Shown one piece after another: positions 17,809 through 26,591 of a DNA stretch of 64,000 nt. Position 1 is the stretch's first letter. Each line of letters starts with the position of its first letter. Made by a program: the position numbers and the translations under genes. Source of the stretch: an uncultured Lachnospiraceae bacterium (GTDB lineage: Bacteria; Bacillota; Clostridia; Lachnospirales; Lachnospiraceae); assembly GCA_947173495.1 (NCBI GenBank), contig CAMWFQ010000018.1:1-64000 (forward strand), in the 5' to 3' direction. Under the pieces are notes generated by a model. The model had not been told where the DNA came from, ran no database searches, and was given only the letters and a program-made list of their open reading frames with translations.

Positions 17809-18963
17809 TTAGCTGCCATTGCTAAGCGCCGGGGTGTAATTGTCAAAATAGCTGTAATTACACCGCACACAGGTATATACCGTATATCCCTGCGTCGTAC
17901 TTGTGGCCGGTATCACCACTGCCTGATAAGTATGATTATTCAGATCCCGCTCAATTTCCTCTGCATAACTGCTGCCGCAGGTGCATACGAAGGAACGCAC
18001 CCCGATCTGCGAGCAGTTCGCCTGTTTCAGCACATAAGACTGATAATCATGCGTATGAGGTGTCGGGCTGGGTGTTGCTGTGGGCGCGGGCGTCGGAGTC
18101 GACTGGCTGTTCCCCCCTGATGCCCCCGGCGATGCTCCTCCCTGATTCGGGGCGGCAGTTGCACTGGGGGATTCCGTCGCCGAAGGAGAGGGTGTCAGTT
18201 TATTAAGCGGCCTTGAATCCAGAACCACGCCACATACATTGCAGGTTCTCTGCTCTGTTCCCATCCTGGTAACGCTGGGCTCCGCCGCCACTTCCCAGTC
18301 GGTAGCCACATGCCCCACTGCCGGAATGCTTTCCGTATAAAAATTGCCGCAACTGCAGGTATGCTTCCGAAGCCCTGCCAGAATACAGCTGGCCTCTCGC
18401 TCTGTAGACGCCGTATACTGATGAATATGCTGCGCTTCCTTCTCCTCTTCTGAAGAGGAACTTCCATCCTCAAAGAGAATGTTTTCCTGGGCTACAATCT
18501 CATCGCAATAGATACACTTCCGCACACGAAGGCCTTCTCTGTCCGCAGAAGGCTTCCTGACAACCTCCCACTCGTCTGCCAGATGTCCCGTAGACATAAC
18601 ATCCACATAATACGTATCCTGACACTCCCGACAGGTATATTTAATTCTTCCCGCACTGTAACAGGTTGCCTTTTTATCCACTGTCTCCTCATAATCGTGC
18701 ACATGCGTATCGGAGACCGATGGCTGACTCAAAGGGGCAGGCGTTGCACTGCCTGCATCCGGAGCAACACTCGCCTCGGGAGCTGTTGTTGGTACCTCTG
18801 CAGCCTGTGTCGATGCCTCCAACATCTGAGTCTCATTTCCTTTTTCTTCTACCTTTTCCTGAGGACGGATCATCGAATAGCCGATAATGCCTGCTGTCGC
18901 CAGAGATGCCGTGACAGCCAGCACAGCCAGGATTCCCGTCAATACTTTCATGATTCCATTCAT
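17809..18963 (-). CDS. Secreted or membrane-anchored protein with repeated Cys-x-x-Cys/His modules
   Basis: 384 residues. A signal anchor (VLTGILAVLAVTASLATAGIIGYSMI) is followed by a Ser/Thr/Pro/Ala-rich linker. Three related modules follow, each with H-x-H/Y, a cysteine about 12 residues later, C-x-C or C-x-x-C, then G-H and a second C-x-x-C. Examples are KYTCRECQDTYYVDV with KCIYCDEIVA, and KHTCSCGNFYTESIPAVGH with RTCNVCGVVLD; the third ends CVRCNYSYFD. A second low-complexity linker (TPSPSATESPSAT) lies between modules two and three. The modules look like small metal-binding knuckles on the cell surface. I recognise the pattern from gut Clostridia but know no function. Confidence 0.75.
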   Translation of the reverse strand: MNGIMKVLTGILAVLAVTASLATAGIIGYSMIRPQEKVEEKGNETQMLEASTQAAEVPTTAPEASVAPDAGSATPAPLSQPSVSDTHVHDYEETVDKKATCYSAGRIKYTCRECQDTYYVDVMSTGHLADEWEVVRKPSADREGLRVRKCIYCDEIVAQENILFEDGSSSSEEEKEAQHIHQYTASTEREASCILAGLRKHTCSCGNFYTESIPAVGHVATDWEVAAEPSVTRMGTEQRTCNVCGVVLDSRPLNKLTPSPSATESPSATAAPNQGGASPGASGGNSQSTPTPAPTATPSPTPHTHDYQSYVLKQANCSQIGVRSFVCTCGSSYAEEIERDLNNHTYQAVVIPATSTTQGYTVYTCVRCNYSYFDNYTPALSNGS

Positions 18964-19160
18964 TTTTCTTTTCTCCGCAAATTTACTTCAAATTTTCTCT
19001 GTCCAGACTCGCCTGTCAAAAGATTTTTCCATTACTTCTAGTATATATTTTTTGCAGATATTTGTAAACACTCTGTCACTTAGAAAATTACTGGAAATGT
19101 AACTAGCTGAAGCGAAAAGAAAAAATAAGAAATATCGTATCAAAAAAACAAAAAATATGG

Positions 19161-19189
19161 TTGACAAATTAAAAATCCTGCTGTATAGT
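19161..19189 (+). promoter_or_regulatory. Promoter of tRNA-Gly(GCC)
   Basis: TTGACA at 19161-19166 and TATAGT at 19184-19189 with exact 17-nt spacing, about 40 nt before the tRNA. The 18964-19160 stretch upstream is AT-rich and shows nothing else. Confidence 0.8.
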
Positions 19190-19228
19190 ATTATTTGTCC
19201 GTTGGATATGGATTTCATACTTACAAAT

Positions 19229-19301
19229 GCGCGAGTGGCTCAGTTGGTGGAGCGCGACCTTGCCAAGGTCGAGGCCGCGGGTTCGAGTCCCGTCTCGCGC
19301 T
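19229..19301 (+). tRNA. tRNA-Gly (anticodon GCC), integration target
   Basis: Acceptor GCGCGAG pairs with CTCGCGC, discriminator U follows, the anticodon loop is TTGCCAA, and the T arm is GGGTTCGAGTCCC. 73 nt. Its 3' part from GTTCGAG onward is repeated at the far end of the integrated element. Confidence 0.96.
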
Positions 19302-19350
19302 CTGGTTAAAGTTGCGGAAATGCTGATAAATACAGCGTTTCCGCTATTTT
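19281..19350 (+). repeat. attL
   Basis: The 70-bp match to 44164-44233 starts at GTTCGAG in the tRNA T arm and ends after the terminator stem. The single mismatch is t/c after TTAAAG. The crossover probably lies in the tRNA part. Confidence 0.93.
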
Positions 19351-19352
19351 TT
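19314..19352 (+). terminator. Intrinsic terminator of tRNA-Gly(GCC), inside attL
   Basis: GCGGAAA and TTTCCGC close a hairpin with a nested GCTG/CAGC pair and a T-rich tail. The same hairpin is copied at 44197-44227 in attR, where it sits between the element end and the convergent NimA-like gene. Confidence 0.8.
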
Positions 19353-19363
19353 GTTTTAAAATT

Positions 19364-19392
19364 TTTGAATCATTTTGAATCACTTTGAATCA
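19364..19392 (+). repeat. Arm-type integrase site repeats next to attL
   Basis: TTTGAATCA occurs three times with an exact 10-bp period (19364, 19374, 19384), the last overlapping the integrase stop codon. Matching copies lie inside attR at 44086 and 44097 (GTTGAATCA). Ten-bp phasing puts the copies on one DNA face, as expected for arm sites bound by the integrase N-terminal domain. Confidence 0.6.
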
Positions 19393-20601
19393 CACTGGCA
19401 TTTTGTCCCCTAAAGCATTTGAAATCAGTGAATAAGTCGCATCTTCCGTTAATGGATTATATATGTATGACAAGGTTGTGGACAGTTCCGAATGGCCTAA
19501 CTGCTCTCTGATTGCATCTATAGGTACGCCAGCCGCATTAAGCCTCGAAGCATAGGTCTTCCGCATCTTGTGGGTGCTCTTTGTTCCTACTCCCTGGCGT
19601 TCTGCATACTTTTCCAGGACGTATGCTATCTGCCGGGCAGTCAGCCGTTCTCCATCCCGCTCAAACAGATAGGTAGAATGCATATCCAGTTTTTCCAATA
19701 ATTTTTTGGCCTGCGGAACTAATACAACAAACCTGTCACGGTTGGTTTTTGTATGTTCAACAACATAGGTTCGGTTGGCCTCCTGATCCCGTACCTCCTC
19801 CCTGACCACATGGAGCTGGTTGCCCATAATGTCCTCCGGCTTTAATGCAACCAATTCACCTACACGCAGTCCAAGAAAAAAATTAAGCCGGACAGCGATA
19901 TAGACACTGTCATTTGATTCCTGATACATTGTATCAAGATAATGGTTTAATACTTCCAGTTCATCCGTATTATACGTCTGAGTATTTCCTGATTTTTTTA
20001 CCACCTGCTTATACCGTACGGTTATTTTGACATCAGATAATGGATTGTCGAAGATATATTTCTTCCGTTTTGCATAGTCAAACATACCTATCAAAATAGT
20101 CTTTGCATTCACCCAGGCTTTACGGGTCAGGTTAAACTCTTTCACAATACGGTTGCACTCCATCTCCAACACAAATGTATCAATTTCTGAAAGTTTCATA
20201 CAATGCATTTTTGAAGGTTCAAAATATTTTGCATAATGCTGCCTGTGCCTTTTTATTGTATTGGTGCTGTTGGTTATTGCTTTTTTGTATTCCAGCCATT
20301 CATCAAACAGCCGGTTGAATGTTAAATTGTCAAGGTTCGCACTTTCTTCATACAGCTTCACAAGCTTGTCCAGCAGTTCTTCCTCTGTTTTTCCCCGAAT
20401 AAGCTTTCTGGCTTCACTCCCATTTTTAAAATAGGTCGTCCAATATTTGTTGTAGGCATTAGCGGGGGTAATCGAATATGCATGAAGCTTCTTTATGTTT
20501 GTTCGTTTGCTTGCCATGATGATATCACGCACGTTGCACGTATCCAGAATACCACATTGCAGCAGTTCCTGCAACTGCTGCATGCTAACGTTTGATTGCA
20601 T
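19390..20601 (-). CDS. int: Tyrosine recombinase / integrase of the element
   Basis: 403 residues. Site-specific recombinase for integration and excision at tRNA-Gly. An N-terminal arm-binding part is followed by a SAM-like core-binding domain (residues 100-190) and a catalytic domain. Catalytic residues visible: Arg in RLNFFLGLRVGELVALKPED, Lys in VEHTKTNRDRFVVL, H-x-x-R in STHKMRKTYASRL, His in REQLGHSELSTTLSYIY, whose final Tyr pair includes the nucleophile. AAAGGGGGTAATCAT precedes the start. The gene ends inside the arm-type repeats and faces attL. Confidence 0.96.
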   Translation of the reverse strand: MQSNVSMQQLQELLQCGILDTCNVRDIIMASKRTNIKKLHAYSITPANAYNKYWTTYFKNGSEARKLIRGKTEEELLDKLVKLYEESANLDNLTFNRLFDEWLEYKKAITNSTNTIKRHRQHYAKYFEPSKMHCMKLSEIDTFVLEMECNRIVKEFNLTRKAWVNAKTILIGMFDYAKRKKYIFDNPLSDVKITVRYKQVVKKSGNTQTYNTDELEVLNHYLDTMYQESNDSVYIAVRLNFFLGLRVGELVALKPEDIMGNQLHVVREEVRDQEANRTYVVEHTKTNRDRFVVLVPQAKKLLEKLDMHSTYLFERDGERLTARQIAYVLEKYAERQGVGTKSTHKMRKTYASRLNAAGVPIDAIREQLGHSELSTTLSYIYNPLTEDATYSLISNALGDKMPV

Positions 20602-20681
20602 ATGATTACCCCCTTTCTTTAGTTTTAGATAATAAATTTTTCACTATTAAATTAATGCTTTGATTTAAACTATAAAAGCGT

Positions 20682-20919
20682 TTATCTTTTAGACCACCGG
20701 GCTGCTTTTGCCCTTGGCCATATTAACATTATTCTTTCCTCATCCGTAACATAAGCACCCCGTAGCATAACTGCCTTTCCTGCATCCTTTGCCTTAAACA
20801 TCATTTCCCCAGGGGCCACCAATAGTTCCCAGAGCCATATATGATTCCTTCGCATTTTGACATTTAAAGGTAATGCGAGACATGATGCCATTAACAGCTA
20901 TCTGGGTATCCATTTTCAT
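20682..20919 (-). CDS. Small unknown gene(s), possibly frameshifted
   Basis: Two overlapping minus-strand frames. One starts at 20919 with a good GAGAGGAAAT ribosome site right after the preceding gene and runs about 41 codons (KMDTQIAVNGIMSRITFKCQ) to a stop at 20794. The other covers 20682-20891 and continues MLRGAYVTDEERIMLIWP. A one-base shift near 20800 would join them into an ~75-residue protein. No family is recognised. It could be one broken gene or only the short first frame. Confidence 0.35.
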
Positions 20920-20933
20920 ACACATATTTCCTC

Positions 20934-21635
20934 TCACTGGAGCATACTTTCTATATTTTTTTCATAAGCAATCTTAGCTTCCTCCCATTCTCCCTGAAGC
21001 CAGACAGCCAACAGCAAATCCTCAATTGGCTCAAAAAGCATATCTCCCACGAGTTCACAGTATGTATATGAAATCTTCCACCTTTCATACGCCACCATGA
21101 CTCCAGTTCCCTCTTCATATTCCTTATCATTGCAAAGACCTAGCAGATAAAACTCATCAAGCCGAGCAACTCTAATATTTTTTTCACTACCTTTATCTGT
21201 TCCCGTGTATCCCAAGACCAAAATAGCAGTATTAGTAGCAGCTTCAATAAAAATCTGGGCATCATATCTGTCCTCTGTTTTAAAATAAACATATGATTCT
21301 GCATCCTTAATGCGTATCATGGCGATAGTATTAGCCAGTTCAAATTTATCGTTCCCAGATTGTATTATTCCCTTGTCAAAACGCACCTCAGTATTTCCCC
21401 TTTTAACACGCAGAATATTCCGGTAGATACGTAAGATACTTTCCTCATCATCCTTATTAGGTATATGGCTGTTATCGAGCATTTCTTTAAAAGCATTATT
21501 GTCAAATACTGGAAACTTAAAATCTGCAATAGCCCCATTAGGATAAAACTGCATACGTGTCTCCTCAAGTCGGTTTTGCTGCCCTAATATCATCTTTATC
21601 AATTTTTTTTCTGCTTTAGATAACTTTTTTTTCAT
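20934..21635 (-). CDS. Unknown protein, paralogue of the gene at 25952-26494
   Basis: 233 residues, no recognised domain. Lys-rich start (KKKLSKAEKKLIKMILGQQ), then GNTEVRFDKGIIQSGNDKFELANTIAMI, AQIFIEAATNTAILVLGY, ARLDEFYLLGLCNDKEY and an acidic C-terminus. The gene product at 25952-26494 follows the same order of blocks (GNVEIDFDEGTIQC, KLGNTI, ARIFIGGAPKEALLLLESY, NLEEVYLLGMCSKIE, then W-E/D-E-x-K-K-N-E-type ending). It precedes the small ORF and integrase on the same strand. Not secreted; no membrane segments. Confidence 0.75.
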   Translation of the reverse strand: MKKKLSKAEKKLIKMILGQQNRLEETRMQFYPNGAIADFKFPVFDNNAFKEMLDNSHIPNKDDEESILRIYRNILRVKRGNTEVRFDKGIIQSGNDKFELANTIAMIRIKDAESYVYFKTEDRYDAQIFIEAATNTAILVLGYTGTDKGSEKNIRVARLDEFYLLGLCNDKEYEEGTGVMVAYERWKISYTYCELVGDMLFEPIEDLLLAVWLQGEWEEAKIAYEKNIESMLQ

Positions 21636-21816
21636 TTTTTCTCCTTCCTTTCGCTTCGCTCAAGACACAAAATGTAATGAAAAGTAGTTTTGTGCTGAGC
21701 ATTTTTGTGTAATAGTAAATTTAATAGTTAAGTATCCTGGTATCAATGGATAATGCACCCGTCTGTTAAGCATTGGTATGCTGTCGGTTCCTTTACAAAG
21801 GTGGGAATACCGTAAA

Positions 21817-23442
21817 TCAGCTTAAATACCTAAGCGGAATAACATAAAACCGCATACCGCTCAGGCTGCTGATCTGCTTTGTCCGAGCATCTTTGCCAGT
21901 TTCCAAGACACCTTGACTTTCCAATACTTCAGCAATTTCACCAATATTTGCAGATGGGAAAAAAGCTGCAAGCCTATCGCCTCGTAAGTATAAACGATTA
22001 TTGTGTCTTAATCCATCATGCCGATTCTTGTCAAATTGCTTGTCATCGTTGGCAATAGACATCCGGTCATTTTTGTATAACGCCCGAATGCGCTCTAAAC
22101 AATTTTGAGCCTTTGGAATTTTAGATTCTCCCTGCCATACTCGTCTGTCTTGCTCCTGTACTAACTTCATAAGCAAATTGCGAAAGGAATCGAGGACATG
22201 ATTTGCGATATCGGATGATAAAACTTCGTTATCGTGACAATACTCCATAAGTATCACACATGCAGTGCATAAAAAGAAATACATTTCCTTCAATCTGGCA
22301 TGAATACCAAATTCTTTTCCTTGGTAATGACCTAACCACTCCCTTAGGAATATAACAACTTCTTGATAGTGAGCAATAAACCACCGTATAAAATAATAGT
22401 AAAAGGTCGAAACTATAAGAGGATTGTCTTGAAAATGCTTAAGTTTTCCCCCATCTGGCGGTGTCATTTCGATTGGTAAGAGTCGCGCAGCATCTGACCC
22501 TTTTCCGATAATATATTCCCCTGTGAAAATAACACCACATTTTGGAGTGTCATTAACAATCCCCTTCCCTATGACTTTTAACGGCATGGTTCCATCACCG
22601 ACATACCGTGTGATTTCGATAAGCGTTTCCTCCTGTTCTTTGCGTATCCGATTAGATTCTGCCGGACATAAATCATCCAGAACAATAGTATCGTCAGAAA
22701 CCTCTGACAGAATCTTCGTAACTGCAGCAATGCTCGCATTCAGTCTTGGCGGACTTGCAATCCCCTTTCCCCTGTCGTATAATTGGATAAGAAAACTTGA
22801 AAATGTAGTCTTCATTGTTCCTGTTTTCCCATATAAGTAAATGCAAAAATTCGGTTTTGCTCCGGCGTCAATATATGCCTGACGCATTAAATAGACAAGC
22901 TTATACATCAAAATAATTCTTCCCGGATTGGGACTTAAACTAATGAGAGCAAACATTTCAGATAATGCCTGTCCTTCTGATAGGGTCGTATCAATATCCA
23001 ACCTTTGCATTTTTTGTTGTTGCTTGATTACTATTTGAGGCAATCCGCTGGAAGGAGGCGTGATAACCTCCTTCCCAGTGCAGAATACCGCTTCTCCTTC
23101 AACGAATGATAAACCCAAATCTGTTAATTCATACACCCTTTCTTGAGGGGCTCCATCCAATTGTGACCTAATTCCATCTGCCAGATAACGCTGAATTTTT
23201 GCGTCAGTAAACTCCGGATCAAATTGACACCGTTCGTCTAACTTCCTCCACTTTACCTGATCAATATTAGACAATTCCACTTCAATTCTTCTTACATCAT
23301 CATTATCATCAACCATAATTTGAACTTTAATAATCTTATTTACGCATACATCTTCATTGTTATGAATTTTGATAACCTTCTCTACACGGGGGTAAAAGTT
23401 ACAAAGCTTCTTCCCCTTTTTATCCTTTACGTCATAGCCCAT
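21817..23442 (-). CDS. DUF927-like ATPase of the replication module
   Basis: 541 residues. FCIYLYGKTGTMKTTFSSFLIQLYD near residue 205 is a Walker A loop (GKTGTMKT); SDDTIVLDDLCPAESNR about 55 residues on is Walker B; TPKCGVIFTGEYIIGKGSDAARLLPIEM has a sensor-like Gly and Arg. This order and the flanking sequence match DUF927 proteins of plasmids and integrative elements, thought to be AAA-like helicases or translocases. The C-terminal part (LERIRALYKN, RGDRLAAFFP) looks like a winged-helix tail. Its start overlaps the end of the 89-residue gene upstream by 16 nt, so the two are coupled. Confidence 0.78.
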   Translation of the reverse strand: MGYDVKDKKGKKLCNFYPRVEKVIKIHNNEDVCVNKIIKVQIMVDDNDDVRRIEVELSNIDQVKWRKLDERCQFDPEFTDAKIQRYLADGIRSQLDGAPQERVYELTDLGLSFVEGEAVFCTGKEVITPPSSGLPQIVIKQQQKMQRLDIDTTLSEGQALSEMFALISLSPNPGRIILMYKLVYLMRQAYIDAGAKPNFCIYLYGKTGTMKTTFSSFLIQLYDRGKGIASPPRLNASIAAVTKILSEVSDDTIVLDDLCPAESNRIRKEQEETLIEITRYVGDGTMPLKVIGKGIVNDTPKCGVIFTGEYIIGKGSDAARLLPIEMTPPDGGKLKHFQDNPLIVSTFYYYFIRWFIAHYQEVVIFLREWLGHYQGKEFGIHARLKEMYFFLCTACVILMEYCHDNEVLSSDIANHVLDSFRNLLMKLVQEQDRRVWQGESKIPKAQNCLERIRALYKNDRMSIANDDKQFDKNRHDGLRHNNRLYLRGDRLAAFFPSANIGEIAEVLESQGVLETGKDARTKQISSLSGMRFYVIPLRYLS

Positions 23443-23696
23443 GATTTATTTCTCTTTTGCCTCCTACAAGCCTGAAATCTACAAAATGCATTGACAGCCA
23501 TCGATGCCGTCCGTACAATTAATGCAAACGTGTTGATCACAGGAGTAACTGCTTCACATATTTCAGTAACCTTGAATTTTAATTTTTCCCACTTTGATTT
23601 TGGTGGTTCTGGGATGGGAATTTCACAGGTATCTGGAGTGGATTGCGAATTGTCACACCATATGTCAAGTACCTCTGGTTTAATGATTGAGAACAT
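23427..23696 (-). CDS. Small unknown protein coupled to the DUF927-like gene
   Basis: 89 residues with a strong AAAGGAGGC ribosome site before the ATG, so it is a real gene. The N-terminal half is acidic and proline-rich (TPDTCEIPIPEPPKSKW). The C-terminal half has an amphipathic hydrophobic stretch (AVTPVINTFALIVRTASMAV) followed by basic residues (CRFQACRRQKRNKS), compatible with a membrane-associated or protein-binding helix. The 3' end overlaps the next gene. The 23734-24034 stretch upstream is a divergent promoter region toward the gene at 24035; I see no clear operator in it. Confidence 0.7.
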   Translation of the reverse strand: MFSIIKPEVLDIWCDNSQSTPDTCEIPIPEPPKSKWEKLKFKVTEICEAVTPVINTFALIVRTASMAVNAFCRFQACRRQKRNKSWAMT

Positions 23697-24034
23697 TGTG
23701 ATGTTGCCTCCTTTCGATTTTACCTCCTGTTAACATTGCTTTTCATTCGCCCGAAAAGTATATTTTCATATTTAAATAATATTAAAAAACATACATATCG
23801 AAAACAAATGATTTTTTTAATATGGAGAAGGACTTCTAAGTCGTTCTCCACTGATCCTAATGACTTGAACTTAATATCTCACCACAATTGAACTGTTGGC
23901 CAACCTTTGTGATATAAAATATTATATACAGATTCTCAGAGGATACAATATAACGTGCCCATTTCGTTTGAATACCGAAACATGCCTATTTTTCTTGTTT
24001 TGCTGCTTTCAAAAAAATAGAGGAGGATGCCTTG

Positions 24035-25417
24035 ATGTACATAAACGTTAGTGATAAAGGATATGATTGCATTAAAAATAATGCAATTCTGTTTTCCACA
24101 GATGAATCTCACTACTATCTATTTGATTACATTGCAAAAGATTTGTCGTCTCTGCCTGAATTATTTAAGCAATATGTTTCCAAAAGGTTAGATACCACTA
24201 CTTTTGAGGAAAAAGAAGACCAGAATAAAATTGACGAGTTAAATAGTATTAAAGAAATATTAGTATCCGCCCACCCCTATTATGAATATGCCTATAAAGA
24301 AGTTATTCTAAATGCTATTGGGAAATATTTTAATGAACTATTGGTTTATTCGATTTTCGAAAAAAATTTGCTTTCACTTGACCGTACTTTGGAAAAAAAA
24401 TGGTACTACTCAAAACTCACCTGTCTTATGCCTCGTTCTGTAGTACCATATAGCTGTTACCCCACAGGATTTTCTCCGTTAGATTTTTATAATAAATATA
24501 AAGATTGGGTTGATTGTCAGGACTATTCACCACAATCTAATGATGAAGAGTTAGTCATTTATGCCCCCCATGAAATGCCAGTTGGATTTTCTGAGGAAAT
24601 CCAACTGCAGAATTGGGCACATGGTTTACTCTATTTTTTATTGGATAGGACAGCAGAACATTTGAAAGATTTAACGCTATCCCAACGAATATGGCTTTAT
24701 GGTAACATATTTCATTCACAGGAGCCCAAAATACAAGTAGTCAGGAATCTCCGGTTTTCCCCCCTTGCTATATATTCAATACTACCGGACAGTAAAAGAA
24801 ATACGTTTAACGAGCAAAGTACACCTGATTACCGTTATAAAATGCAAGAGCTATTCTATGAGTTTTATGTTAATCGGTTTAATGCGAAAGATGGCATTCC
24901 TACGAATTTGGTGAAACCTCTTTCTGATGCTATTAAATATGTTAAAACTCTTAAAACAGAAACCTTCCATGAGGAATATAAAATTAATAATTTTCAGGAT
25001 TTATTATCTATAGAAATAATGTTAATGATTCAGTCCGGTACAAGAATAAGAAGATGCGATAATTGCGGTAAATATTTCGTATCCCTCAAGCGCAATACTA
25101 AATATTGCAAACGTAATGGATCTGGCTTATCTTGCGCTGACGAAATTAGAAGGAAACGCAGCCAAAAAAAGTATGAAGAAAATCCAGAGTATAAATTATA
25201 TAATCGAGCATATAAGAAAAATTATGCACGAGTTTCAAGTAAAACCATAACTCAAGATGAGTTTTATTACTGGGATAACATTGCTAAAGCAAAACGTGAC
25301 CAAGTCATGTCTGGTAAAATAGGTATTTCTGATTTTAATGACTGGCTAGACCAGACTAATTCTCTGGGCAGCATCAAAAAATTAAGCAGAGAACATGCGA
25401 AATTTAAGGGGCTATAA
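24035..25417 (+). CDS. DUF6076-like protein with a C-terminal zinc-finger and basic region
   Basis: 460 residues, one of the few plus-strand genes of the element. The last third has RIRRCDNCGKYFVSLKRNTKYCKRN, a C-x2-C...C zinc ribbon completed by C in SGLSCADEIRR, then a Lys/Arg/Tyr-rich stretch (RKRSQKKYEENPEYKLYNR). This pattern I associate with DUF6076/CGNR-like proteins of Firmicutes elements. The N-terminal 300 residues have no recognised domain. AGGAGG lies 8 nt before the ATG at 24035; a TTG directly before it is less likely. DNA or RNA binding is inferred from the finger only. Confidence 0.65.
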   Translation: MYINVSDKGYDCIKNNAILFSTDESHYYLFDYIAKDLSSLPELFKQYVSKRLDTTTFEEKEDQNKIDELNSIKEILVSAHPYYEYAYKEVILNAIGKYFNELLVYSIFEKNLLSLDRTLEKKWYYSKLTCLMPRSVVPYSCYPTGFSPLDFYNKYKDWVDCQDYSPQSNDEELVIYAPHEMPVGFSEEIQLQNWAHGLLYFLLDRTAEHLKDLTLSQRIWLYGNIFHSQEPKIQVVRNLRFSPLAIYSILPDSKRNTFNEQSTPDYRYKMQELFYEFYVNRFNAKDGIPTNLVKPLSDAIKYVKTLKTETFHEEYKINNFQDLLSIEIMLMIQSGTRIRRCDNCGKYFVSLKRNTKYCKRNGSGLSCADEIRRKRSQKKYEENPEYKLYNRAYKKNYARVSSKTITQDEFYYWDNIAKAKRDQVMSGKIGISDFNDWLDQTNSLGSIKKLSREHAKFKGL

Positions 25418-25460
25418 TGGATACTCCCACTCTTTACTTTTTATTCTCCCTCATTCGAAG

Positions 25461-25490
25461 TGGTATGGATGGTATATACCACCCATACCA
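25461..25490. repeat. 30-bp near-perfect palindrome in a 340-bp gene-free stretch
   Basis: TGGTATGGATGGTAT and its near-mirror ATACCACCCATACCA meet at 25475/25476; only one symmetric base pair fails. ATACCACCC recurs in the gene-free stretch at 31441-31500. It lies between two convergent genes but lacks a T run, so a protein-binding site or replication structure is as likely as a terminator. The rest of 25418-25755 shows nothing recognisable. Confidence 0.6.
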
Positions 25491-25755
25491 TCACTATAGT
25501 CTTACAGTAAATTCTATACTAATACAGTGAATAATAAATTCCTGACATAATAAAATTGGAAAGTTTGATAATATGTCTGCATTTTTCTAAACAACTATAG
25601 AAATTCCAAATTCATGGAGGCACCTTATCTCTGGAAGTATTTCGTTTAGGCATATTGCTTTCCAACTTCTGTCTACTTTGGACACAAGTTCTGTTCTCTA
25701 CAAATTCGCCTTTTTTCTGCCTCTGCTTATCCCTCCCGATGGAAATGTTTAATTA

Positions 25756-25959
25756 CTACCAACTAAATTCATATCTATACATAGCCAAATGATACCATGG
25801 CCCTATATTCTCATTTCGCTCTAAAATAAATATTGCAAAAATTATGGGAAGTGCTCCAATAGCACCTCCCACAGTTTCTCTGAACCTTATCCCCCCGCCT
25901 TTAAAATATAACGCTTTTTCAAAATAGACACAAGCGTTCTTCCGCATCTCCCTATTCAT
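25756..25959 (-). CDS. Possible small membrane protein
   Basis: 67 residues from the ATG at 25959, which overlaps the stop of the upstream paralogue gene (ATGAATAG), a coupling arrangement. One hydrophobic segment (VGGAIGALPIIFAIFIL) is flanked by charged residues. No family recognised. No separate ribosome site beyond GGAGATG-like bases inside the ORF; it may be spurious. Confidence 0.35.
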   Translation of the reverse strand: MNREMRKNACVYFEKALYFKGGGIRFRETVGGAIGALPIIFAIFILERNENIGPWYHLAMYRYEFSW

Positions 25960-26494
25960 TTTTCTTCTTATATTCATCCCATTGTTTTTCCAAATACTCA
26001 GATAAAACCAGTTCCTTGATCCGTTGAACATCGGGTTTTCTGATAATCTTACAACTGCCACTCAATTCCTCCCATGAATATCTGACCATAATCCCTATTT
26101 CTTCTTCCACATCTGTCCTATCAGCCTTCTCAACCGCTAGGTTAGAATCTTTACCTGTATCATTTTTATCTTCTATCTTACTACACATTCCCAAAAGGTA
26201 AACTTCTTCCAAATTGATATCCACACCCTCACCATCATCACAATCATCATCGTCTCCGTCGGAAGCATTACTGTCCTTATAACTTTCAAGTAACAGTAAA
26301 GCCTCTTTGGGGGCACCCCCGATGAATATTCGGGCTTTCCATTTATCTCCTGCTTTCATAAAGAAAATATCATCACCGAAAAATTCGTTACAGCACTTAA
26401 CAATTGTATTGCCCAGCTTGTATTTACTGTCTGTACATTGTATTGTCCCTTCGTCAAAGTCTATCTCAACATTTCCATTCCTTCCATTTTGCAC
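25952..26494 (-). pseudogene. Unknown protein, 5'-truncated paralogue of 20934-21635
   Basis: About 180 codons from GTG at 26494, with no ribosome site there. Homology to the paralogue continues upstream in frame (V-Y-R-I-N-L before the GTG, matching I-Y-R-N-I-L) until a stop codon five codons further up, so roughly the first 85 residues are missing. It keeps blocks GNVEIDFDEGTIQC, KLGNTIVKCC, ARIFIGGAPKEALLLLESY, NLEEVYLLGMCSKIE and adds an Asp-rich insert (DGDDDDCDDGEG). Either a decayed copy or a shortened gene with an unusual start. Confidence 0.6.
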
Positions 26495-26591
26495 CAGATT
26501 AATTCGGTATACAGCAGCAATTTCTCACTCCCAGTTCTTTTTTATTGTTGTCAGATTTATAATATATAAATAACTTTTTATTATAATAAAA

